From IMG/VR virus record IMGVR_UViG_3300028783_000022, positions 1 to 27,219 of that record: 27,219 nt of DNA. The stretch is one strand, 5' to 3'. The stretch comes from a virus. A program made the translations under genes and the position numbers. Below, piece after piece: positions 6,901 to 14,500 of the stretch; position 1 is the first letter of the stretch, and the number at the start of each line of letters is the position of its first letter. The notes beneath the pieces are model-generated. The model was given only the letters and a program-made list of their open reading frames with translations. It searched no databases and had not been told where the DNA came from.

Positions 6901-9249
6901 GGGCGGCGTGGCCGGGCCTACTTCTCCTGGCGGCTTGGGAGGTCCCGGGGGACCGCCGTTACCGACCCCGTTCCCAGGTGGTGGCGGAGGCGGAACCGCT
7001 CCGCTTCCGCCCGCTTGATTGCCGCCTGCAGCGCCGCCAGTTCCGCCTCCGAAACCCGGCGGTTCATCCACTCCAGGAGGGGTTCTCCATCCGCCGGCGG
7101 TTCGCTGGGGGAGGGCTCGTTGGGCGATGTCGACATAGGGTTTCAACCTTTCCTTATACTTCGCGGCGAACAGGGGCATCTTCGCGCGCATGGTGGGGTC
7201 GCTGATCCAGGTGGCGATGTTGTCCGCCATCAGTTCGGCCGGGCTCGCGAGGTAGCCGCGCTGCGCACCGGTCGCCCAGTGGGCGGGGCGCCACTGTTGC
7301 GAAGTCGCGATCATTTCTTTCTGCAATTCGGGGTCACCGATGACCTTTGTAGTCTTACCATTGTTGAGTGCCGCGTCGACTGCGTGACCAACCTCGTGGT
7401 GCACGATCTGGTAGCGGTTCTGGCCGAACCAGCGCTGATAGAGTTCCTCGGGCGCCTCTGGGATGCGGACCATCCGGTCGCTACCGAGCGGGCCGCCGGT
7501 GATAAAGATCGGCGTCTTTGCAGGCCCAACAGTCCCCTCGCCGGGCTCCGGCAACTCCGGCCCGATGCGGAACTCGAAGCCGGCTTCCTTGGCGAAGTCA
7601 CCCAGGTAGTTGCCAATGACGCTCGGGTCTGGGATGCCGGCATTTCCCCAGCCTTTGCCAATCGACATTTTCGGCGGGATCAAAGCGCTGACCTGCGGCT
7701 CAAACTCCTCCGGCCGCGTGTAGAGTTCGGTGCCGCCGCCGCGCACGCCGCCGAGCCCTTTGGCCAGGTAGCCCTGCGTCTCGTGCGGCAGCACGCTGTT
7801 GTCGCGCCCTGCGGCGAGCCAGCGGTTGGCAACGCCCGGCCCGGCGTTGTAGGCGATCAAGACCGCCGGCACGTCGCCGTGGTAGCGCGTATAGAGGTCG
7901 TTGAGGATCGTGGTGGCGACCATCGTGTTGTAGTCGCGATCGTGCAGCCGCGTCGGATCGAACCCGTATTGCCGCGCCGTGCCAGGCATGATCTGGTAGC
8001 GGCCCTGCGCGCCGGCAGTCGACACCTCGGCATCCGCGCCGGCCGCGCCGCCCGTCTCGAGCCGCTCGATCAGCGGCAGCAAGCCGGCGCCACTCATGAC
8101 GCCCGGGGTTGGCTCCTCCGTTGCCTCGCCGCCGGCCGGGGGCGGCATGCGCAGTGGCGCGACGGGTTGGTAGGGTGGCGGCTCCGGGGGCGCCAGGGTG
8201 CGCAGCGTGGGCGTCACGGGGTTGCCGTGGGGGTCCTGGGCCAAGAGTTCAGCCTGCAGCACCGCGTCGCCCTGGGCGCGCCGCACAAGCTCCCACGGCG
8301 GGATGCCGGTGTTCCGGTAGATGTCCTCGGCGTTGGCCTTCACGCGGGCGCCAGCGTCCGTCAGGTCCGGCCGCGCCTGCCCAGGACGCGCCGAGAGCGC
8401 GGCATGTGTGCCGAGCGCCATCACGGCGGTCAGTAGGAAGTCCTTGGCGTCAGGGATACGCCCTTCCATGGCCGACTGCGCGAAGACCGCGCCGGTCGCG
8501 TTGGCCACGCCGACGACTGCTGCGCCCGCACCGAGCGCCGCCGCGCCTACCGCTGCCACGCCGCCAGCGCCGCCTGCCAGCGCCGATTTGCCGGTGGCGA
8601 CCATGTTGCCCAGCGCCATCTTGTAGAAATCGTCCATCGTGTGGATGTCGCCCTTGGCGAACGCATCCAGCATCACTTCGCGCATGGCCGTGGGGAGGGC
8701 GAAGGCGCCCGCGCCAGCGCCGATCACAGTGCCCTCGGGGCCGATCGCGGAGCCCATCACGCCGCCCGCTAGGCCGCCGGCGATCATGGGGAGGATGTTG
8801 CCTGAGAAGTTGCCGAAGGCGTAGGCTGCGGTGCCGACCCAGCCCGCATTGGGGTTGCCGACGATGCTCGGCTTGCCGCGGTTCTCCATCGTGCCGGGGA
8901 CACTGGTGCCGTGGCCGGCCCAGAACTGCTCGAGCGGGTTCGACGCCACCTTGGCCTGGTTGGCTGGCGTGAGGTTCGCGAGGTTGGCGGATGTGTGAGC
9001 ATTCAGCGCGCTGGGGTCCGGCGCTTGATCGCCCCAGTAGTAGGCTACCTCGCCGCCGGTCATGCCGCCTTCGAGGAGCGTCTTGGTGCGGTCGGCTTTC
9101 CAGGCGTCCGCATCTTCCGCGGATATACCGTTGGAGCGCAGTTTTGCATAGTCTTCGGCCCCGGGTGCCAAAGGCGGCTGCAAGGAAAGGCCGGGGCCGG
9201 GATCGGCCGCACGGGGTGTTGCGACGGCGCTGGCGAGATCGTTTTCCAT
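3970..9249 (-). CDS. giant ejection/internal virion protein with lytic transglycosylase and HExxH peptidase motifs
   Basis: The 1759-aa protein occupies the T7 gp16 position. Residues about 140-290 are Gly/Ala-rich and hydrophobic, possibly membrane-active. Residues about 391-500 match a soluble lytic transglycosylase: ETGG with the likely catalytic Glu398, STAGAQGRYQIMPGTARQYG (410-429) and AYNAG (466-470). Residues 617-623 read HHEVGHA, a HExxH zinc site (His618, Glu619, His622), with SPAELMAD (669-676) downstream as a plausible third ligand, as in gluzincins. A Gly/Pro linker (about 720-796, with six prolines in a row) leads to a long helical C-terminal half. Part of this half (about 1300-1400) recalls the LPD38 domain of phage polyvalent proteins; that comparison is from memory. 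Its likely role is cutting peptidoglycan while DNA enters the periplasm. TAATG couples it to the upstream gene. Confidence 0.8.
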   Translation of the reverse strand: MENDLASAVATPRAADPGPGLSLQPPLAPGAEDYAKLRSNGISAEDADAWKADRTKTLLEGGMTGGEVAYYWGDQAPDPSALNAHTSANLANLTPANQAKVASNPLEQFWAGHGTSVPGTMENRGKPSIVGNPNAGWVGTAAYAFGNFSGNILPMIAGGLAGGVMGSAIGPEGTVIGAGAGAFALPTAMREVMLDAFAKGDIHTMDDFYKMALGNMVATGKSALAGGAGGVAAVGAAALGAGAAVVGVANATGAVFAQSAMEGRIPDAKDFLLTAVMALGTHAALSARPGQARPDLTDAGARVKANAEDIYRNTGIPPWELVRRAQGDAVLQAELLAQDPHGNPVTPTLRTLAPPEPPPYQPVAPLRMPPPAGGEATEEPTPGVMSGAGLLPLIERLETGGAAGADAEVSTAGAQGRYQIMPGTARQYGFDPTRLHDRDYNTMVATTILNDLYTRYHGDVPAVLIAYNAGPGVANRWLAAGRDNSVLPHETQGYLAKGLGGVRGGGTELYTRPEEFEPQVSALIPPKMSIGKGWGNAGIPDPSVIGNYLGDFAKEAGFEFRIGPELPEPGEGTVGPAKTPIFITGGPLGSDRMVRIPEAPEELYQRWFGQNRYQIVHHEVGHAVDAALNNGKTTKVIGDPELQKEMIATSQQWRPAHWATGAQRGYLASPAELMADNIATWISDPTMRAKMPLFAAKYKERLKPYVDIAQRALPQRTAGGWRTPPGVDEPPGFGGGTGGAAGGNQAGGSGAVPPPPPPGNGVGNGGPPGPPKPPGEVGPATPPEPPVPPINLSPDMMDDVLSDFIGQGPKRKALTLTDTYRQWITELQPATAIDRATEGYNPRTTMGAEDIFRQTYGSTGRVRSMIYRGGVEPILDSRGNVTEYRPNGLPSLQDVTGRFGSGGDMKGFMNYMNAKRGIEKADQGHETGLALSRPDLERFVADRAPIYERAMAEFQGFANSGLWYAKQAGYISADQYDRIITMNQAYASWRRIMGDDRAAGAMGRSFRTSQVIKNFEGSDKQILNPIVATIDNLHKIVSASDRNIAIGYVIGLQEGRGATGAPADLGLRRIEGPEGDPATFLQRPGSTVWERYGVDDPEALTPMLATRANNKFGPNSNRFIYIRNGVPELWEARDPNLAQLMRGSDTPGEAEFFTRMMNAAASFERAGIVTNPAFPLNVGLRHQFTAWIADPAHPPPLITFMRGVFGAFEGVGTGKHGDLFWDWAANGGSTVDMTSMDRDLLEQDIQKMFGATTRGDMIWNAVKTPLQWFQGYHERVDAAPRIGYTRQGQEAGLPLAKAAIGSRTAMLDFAERGTSEMSKWLARAIPFLRPELLGDKQFAKAFLNGGAKMTGLLLSTVAGISILNYAMNYLQDKSGGLSENEKWGNINQTERDTHIIGPQVMGMRLKLPVYYTVVGPLVNGLVNRFMDHYLKSDPHAFDGFATSLWDKFMPLKAPALVAAPLDVATNHNPLSGLPLVSDSVAERAPPFRYTESTSEAGKALAKLIPPPFQGQFSSPIAIDHMIQGYGGTTGMDIAKLLNIPLRSGGAPPWTVKDLPIVGGYIATTAGASAKPIQDFYTEATKLRQENADMSFLLKETQHGAATPADVQQARQQLEASLSAVTAVEHAMSVQRGIIEGINHSTTLTNHEKISAIDGAYNAMIKSAEAGMARLEQVRQAREAVQKALHPISYTVPEAGFGRFVNKSINPAVIQPGADVPAGPANTISDSGPGNDVNRSRNLQLDMSNQGGPNFAAPTGPRRT

Positions 9250-11000
9250 TATCGGCTACCCTCCTGCGGAGAAGCCGATTGCGGCGCCTTCTGCCCTGAC
9301 AGGATAAGGTTTACCTTTCGCTTTGTCCACTCACGTTGGCTTTCGCCTGGAAGCGCCGGGGGCCAGCCCTCGCTTTCTTTGCCGGGCAGGCTGCCCATCG
9401 GCAGGCTGCCCATCGGCAGGCTCGGGTCGGTCAGCGGCGGCGGAGCCACGCGCGCGGGGCCGGCGGGCGTGGGCGGCGGCCCTATGAGCCCGGGCTTGTG
9501 GAAGTTGGGCGGCGGGATCAAGCCAGTGGGTGCGGCTGCCGCCACGTCTTCCGCGGATGGGCGCCCCTGGCTGATCAGGTAGCTGAGACTGCCGGGGCCA
9601 GTGCCCAGCAGGTCCTTCGGGCTCTTGCCGTTCTTGATCCCGTCCAGGTATTCCTGTTTCGCCTGCTGGTAGACCTGCTCATAGCGCTGATCACCCAGGT
9701 TGTCGTAGAGGCCCCGGGTCACGTCGGTCTTGCTGATGCTCGACTTTTGCGAGCCAATCCACTGGTTGAACATCTGGACGCGCTGGCGGTAGACCGGATC
9801 GTTGGTCGAGGCGCGCACGTCCGCCATCAGCAGCTTGCCGTCCTGGGTGGACAGCTTGCCACCGGAACCCATCTGGCCAAGCACGTCGGCCTCGGTCAGC
9901 GCGTTGGGGTCGGTCGGTGGCAGGAAGGCGCGGCTTCGCAGTTGCTCCAGCGTCACCGGGTCCGACTGCATGTATTTGCCGCTGGATGCCTCCCGGGTCG
10001 CGCGCTGGAAAGCGGACATGAGCGCCGGCTCGTGGCGGGCCAAGTCCGGGTTGTTCATCTTCGCATCCTGGACCTGCTGGTAGAAATCCTTGGGTGGCGA
10101 CGGCAAGCCATTGGCGTCCGTCAGGCTGCCGATCAGGTTGCCGGCGGTGCGGTCGGCGTCGATCGCCTGGTTGCGGCGCGTCACCGCGTCGTCGGCTTTG
10201 GCCTGGTTGCCCGCATGTTCCTTGGCGCGCGTGGCTTCCTGCACCAGCTTTGCTTTGGTCGTTCCGTCGATGTATTGATCATACTTGCCACCGCTGATGT
10301 TCGCCAGGGCTGCATCGGGGTTCGCCTTGATCTCGCTCATCGCCGATGACACCGCAAGCTGGAGGTGCCCCCCGGAGGTCATACCCTCCCGGATTTTGCC
10401 GCCTGCGACCGGGTCCCCCGTGGCGTTGGCGAAAGCCTCGACCGACGCATCCCACTGCTTCAGCGCGGCGTTGAACGCTGTCGGGTCGTTGTAGACCGCG
10501 GTGCTCAGGGAGTTCAGTGTGGTGCCCGCATTCTGGTGCGCCGCGTCGGTCTGGCGCGTGATGGTGTCCGCGGCCGACACGCCGTAGAGGTGCGTCCGCA
10601 TGTTGTCGATGGTCTGCTGGGCGAACGCCTTGCCCTTCTCGGTCGTGAACCCCTGCGCGAACTTTTCCGCGAAGGGCTCGAAGTTCTGCTGGATGTAGTT
10701 GGGGCCTGCCTCGTGGTCGTTCACGTCGGCCGTGTTCATGTGGTTCTTGAGGCCGACCACCTGGTTGTGGAACTGCAGCGCGGCCACAGCGGCGCCGGTG
10801 CTGATCTCGGACTGCTCCTGGTAGCGCACCGCGGCGTCCGCGACGGGCGTGGCGACGCGCTGGACGCCCTGGCCAACGGCATTGGCCCCCTCAATCGCAA
10901 GGCCGCCAATGGTGCGCCCAGAACGCGCCAGGGCCTCCGCACCGGCCTCGGCGGGGCGGATGGTGTCAACGGGCGAAACATATTCACGAACTTGGGGCAT
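9249..11000 (-). CDS. internal virion (ejection) protein, gp15-like position
   Basis: The 583-aa protein is largely helical and polar with many Ala, Gln, Asp and Lys residues (roughly 1-490). A Pro-rich tail of about 80 residues follows, including IPPPNFHKPGLIGPPPTP and a repeated GSLPM block. No enzyme motif or signal peptide is seen. It lies between a small Gly-rich gp14-like gene and the transglycosylase ejection protein, the order of T7 genes 14-15-16, so it is probably a capsid core protein ejected to form the trans-envelope DNA channel. Homology to T7 gp15 is not evident by eye; the call rests on order, size and composition. AGGAG is 5 nt before the ATG. The stop TAA overlaps the next ATG by one base. 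Confidence 0.65.
   Translation of the reverse strand: MPQVREYVSPVDTIRPAEAGAEALARSGRTIGGLAIEGANAVGQGVQRVATPVADAAVRYQEQSEISTGAAVAALQFHNQVVGLKNHMNTADVNDHEAGPNYIQQNFEPFAEKFAQGFTTEKGKAFAQQTIDNMRTHLYGVSAADTITRQTDAAHQNAGTTLNSLSTAVYNDPTAFNAALKQWDASVEAFANATGDPVAGGKIREGMTSGGHLQLAVSSAMSEIKANPDAALANISGGKYDQYIDGTTKAKLVQEATRAKEHAGNQAKADDAVTRRNQAIDADRTAGNLIGSLTDANGLPSPPKDFYQQVQDAKMNNPDLARHEPALMSAFQRATREASSGKYMQSDPVTLEQLRSRAFLPPTDPNALTEADVLGQMGSGGKLSTQDGKLLMADVRASTNDPVYRQRVQMFNQWIGSQKSSISKTDVTRGLYDNLGDQRYEQVYQQAKQEYLDGIKNGKSPKDLLGTGPGSLSYLISQGRPSAEDVAAAAPTGLIPPPNFHKPGLIGPPPTPAGPARVAPPPLTDPSLPMGSLPMGSLPGKESEGWPPALPGESQREWTKRKVNLILSGQKAPQSASPQEGSR
9385..9422. repeat. 15-bp in-frame tandem repeat, about 2.5 copies
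   Basis: GGCAGGCTGCCCATC occurs at 9385-9399 and 9400-9414 and begins again at 9415-9422. On the minus strand this encodes the repeated GSLPM units in the Pro-rich tail of the gp15-like protein. Being a multiple of three, copy number could change without a frameshift. Confidence 0.9.
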
Positions 11001-11008
11001 GGTCGCTC

Positions 11009-11500
11009 CTAGAGCATCATTCCGATTGCGGCAACGCCGCCGATCGCCGACATGATCCCGCCGGCTTGCTTGGCCTTGGCGGCGCTCTCGGCGGCCTGCT
11101 GTTCCCCACGGTAAGCGCCGGCCTGGGCCTCATACGAGTTGGCGTTCACCTGCGTCTGCACGCCGGTCAACTGGGACGCGAGGGCACCCTGCGCCATGCT
11201 GTTCCGGTAGACATCGAGCGCGTTGCCGCTGGCAGCGAGGCCGTTGCCCGCCACGTCCGCCTGCCCCGCGCCGACCACCTTGAGTTCCTGGCGCTGCTGC
11301 TGCATCTGCTGGATCGCGCCACTTTCGAGGGCGATCTGTTTGTTTTGCTCCTCGAGGGCCGCCGCTTGGCCAAAGGCCGTGGCTTCCTGCTGCATGCCGC
11401 CGACCGCCATCAGGTCGCTCACGGCCCCGCCGAAATCGCCGATCGCGCTGCTGACCCCTTGTGCTGAAACGGTGCCGCCTAAGCCCAGAATACCGGACAT
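11009..11500 (-). CDS. internal virion protein, gp14-like position
   Basis: The 163-aa protein has a Gly/Ser/Ala-rich start, a central Gln-rich helical region (ALEEQNKQIALESGAIQQMQ and onward) and a hydrophobic Gly-rich C-terminus (GGIMSAIGGVAAIGMML) that could insert into a membrane. Such small Ala/Gln-rich proteins with amphipathic ends lie directly after the nozzle gene in many podoviruses and correspond in position to T7 gp14, which is ejected into the outer membrane. AGGA lies 8 nt before the ATG. The gene sits 4 nt after the nozzle stop and 8 nt before the gp15-like start. The specific role is inferred from order and composition. Confidence 0.65.
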   Translation of the reverse strand: MSGILGLGGTVSAQGVSSAIGDFGGAVSDLMAVGGMQQEATAFGQAAALEEQNKQIALESGAIQQMQQQRQELKVVGAGQADVAGNGLAASGNALDVYRNSMAQGALASQLTGVQTQVNANSYEAQAGAYRGEQQAAESAAKAKQAGGIMSAIGGVAAIGMML

Positions 11501-11504
11501 TGTG

Positions 11505-14500
11505 TTAATCCTGGGTTGTGATGAAGCCGCCGATGGCGGTCACCGTGCATGGGTAGGGGCGCGTGACACTCCACGACAGCGCGCTGTTGAAGCTGCTATC
11601 GTCATTGAGAGTATCCCAGTGCGTGCCCGTAAACAAGGAGGTAATGGGGAGCAGAGTGCCCGGCTGCTGCTCGAAGGCCACGGGGAATTGCGTGTTCAGG
11701 TCCGTGCCGATCGAGACCCCCTGGGCGTTCACCAGCTTGATACCATACTGGGCGAACCGGCGCTTCTTCACCAGCGCGGGGCCGCTGACCGAGCCCGTCT
11801 CCTGCGGCATCTCCGGCGGCAAGCAGAGGCCGGTTGTGGTGAAGGTGAACCCGATCACGGCCGGGATGGACAGGTTGGTCGTCGTGACGGTGGCGCCGTA
11901 GAAGAACGAGCCCGCCTGGAGTTGCGCCCAGACATTGCTCAGGGCCGCCGGCGTCGCATTGATCGGCTGCGGCGACGTGCTGGTCTTGGTGTAGACCACC
12001 GCGCCGGTGAGCACACCGGACACGTCGCTGGAGAACTGGGCGCCCATGGCGACGTTGGCCGCGGTGTAGCTGGAGTAGGTCCCTGTCGCCGTGTTGATTG
12101 CAAGCGTCAGGCCACCCGTGGCAGCCATCATGCTGAGAACGCCCTGGGTGATCTGGGACTGCACGAACGCCCCGGTGGAGACGTTGGCCCCGCCGGTCAC
12201 CGTGGACAGGTTCAGCTTCCACATCAGCGCGCCGGTGACCGAGTTCATCTTGAAGACGTATTGGTGGGTGTGCGTATCGTTTGGCAGGATGCCGACATAC
12301 GCGAAGACGATGATATTCCCATCCGAGTGGTCGTAGACCACATCGCCGGCCCCGGTCGGGAAGTCGACGCCGATCGGGTCAAGCTGGGCGGCGGTCACTT
12401 GGCCAATGGTCGAGAAGCTGATGTAGGGGTTGTTGATGATCTGCCAGTCCGTCCCCAGGGAACTCGTGGGCGCGACGTTCGTGTTGTTCACCAAGCAGGT
12501 ATAGGCGCAGCCCTGATACTGGATTTTGTTGCCGACCACATACGCCGTCGAGGACGACCATGTCGCATAGCCGGCCGCATAGGTGCCGGCAGACGCGCCG
12601 ATGATGATTTCCTGCAGGGAGATGTAGTTCAGTTCGTAGATCGAATTGTTGTTGTTGCTGACGGCGAACACGGTGCCCGTCTGGCCCCCGGATTGCCCAG
12701 GGGTCAGCAGCACGCTCTGCGCGCCATTGAAGGTGGCACCGGGCGCAGGCGCGGCCCACTGCATCGTGTTGCCGTTGGTCACGCCGAAGTTTGTCGCCAA
12801 GCCCGATGCGTTCGCGCTGACCACGAAGGTGGTGCCGTTGGCCGTCACCGCGGCCAGGGGGCCAGGGGCGATGCCGTTCGGGGTGTTGCCGCCGGAACTG
12901 GAATTCGACCCGAAGGTCCCGAGGAGCGCCAACGCTTGGCTGATCTTGAACAGCGGGCCTTGCGCTTGGCTGTCGGCGCCGGACACGTAGATGTTCCCGT
13001 CCGGTCCGAGGGCGGAACCAGCGAACCCATCGGAGGACCCGGTGATCGTTTGCAGCGGCGATCCCGTGAGGTTGGAACCGTTGCCAAGCGAGTAAGTGTG
13101 GATCGCTGCGGCCGCGCTCGAGTTGGTCAGGGCGAACAGGGTTTGCGTCGACCAGTTCACCAGTGCCGTGCCTGGGCTCGTGTCGACCGGCCCGAACGCC
13201 GGGTTAGGGATGAACCCGAGGATCGTCTGCGGCGTCGTGTTTGGCGGTGGCAGCACCGTGGAAACCTGGGTGAGCGGCGTGGCCAGGCCGCCGAAGGACT
13301 GGCCCTGGATGCCCTGCAGATAGGCCGCGGTGAACAGGCCGCCTGCGGCCCCGTAGGGGACCGTTATCGAGCCATTGCTCACGACATAGTCGCCACAGTC
13401 CAGACCCCCAACCCATGCTGTCACCGTCTTCCCGTTCAAGTAGGTGTATCCGTAGAACGTAACGTTCAGGGAGTTGCCGACCGCCTGGGTGGGCGTGCAG
13501 GCGTCATCCAGTTGCCAAGCTGAATAGATCGTGTCGCCGATGTCAAACAATTTCGCGGAGAACTCGATGTGGCAGATGCCGGTCACCGGGTCCTGCGTCA
13601 GCATGCACAGGCTGTCCAGCGCGCCATCGGGGCTCGGCCCGACCGTGATGCTCTGCACCGTCCGCGCGCTGCCCAGGACGTGGTGATGCCACCCCACGAA
13701 CACGGCGGGCTCGCTGCTGAACAGCGACGTGCGTTTGTAGGTGCAGCCGGACAGGGTGCCATTGGCCATGCGCAGCCAGATGACCGGGGCGAGTTCCTGC
13801 TGGTAGGCGATCTCAGAAATGCCGCTGACCGTCAGATGTTTGCCGGTCTCGGTCAGGTTCGGCGCGGTGTATTTGCCCGAGAAGGTATCCGCGAAGAACT
13901 CGAGCAGCTTCCGCTTGTAGCGATGCACCACGGCCAACGTCAGGCCCGTCCGCTTGGGCTCGATGTTGGCGCAGCCATATTTGGTCTGGCGGTGCGCCTG
14001 GATGCTGGTGGGCGTGATCGGATCGTTTAGCTGGCTGGCGTGGATCAGCCACTCACCTTCCTGCGTGCCGCACAGGATGCCCTGAGCGTCCGGCTGCAGC
14101 CAGTAGATCGGGTTGACCGTGCCGCTGTCGAACTTCGCCGAAATGCCGTTGCTGTCCGCCACGGTGCCGTCCGGCGAGGTCGGCGAGAACGAGGAGAGGT
14201 TGTTCGATACGCTGCCGTAAACGCGGTTCTGGCTCGAGATGTTGGCCCCCGTCAGCCACAGACGCCCCTGGTGGTAGCAGCCCGCGGTGGGGTAGCCGGT
14301 GGTGCCGCTGAATGCGCCCATCTGGAATAGCACGATCGGGTTGCTCGGGTAGAGGAGCACCGTCGACTGCAGCGTCACGGTGACGATGTTCGGCGGCGAC
14401 ACGGCGGTGATGATGCCCCAGGTCCACGCGGCCACGCCAGCGCCGCTCACGGGCGCCCAGTAGGTGGGGCTGATGTCCGGCTGGGTGCCCGCCGGCACCG

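Noticed and set aside
11223-13523. A 766-codon plus-strand frame opposite the nozzle gene
   Set aside because: Shadow of the nozzle frame: composition is Arg/Gly/His-rich, it has no ribosome-binding site logic, and it opposes the whole late operon.
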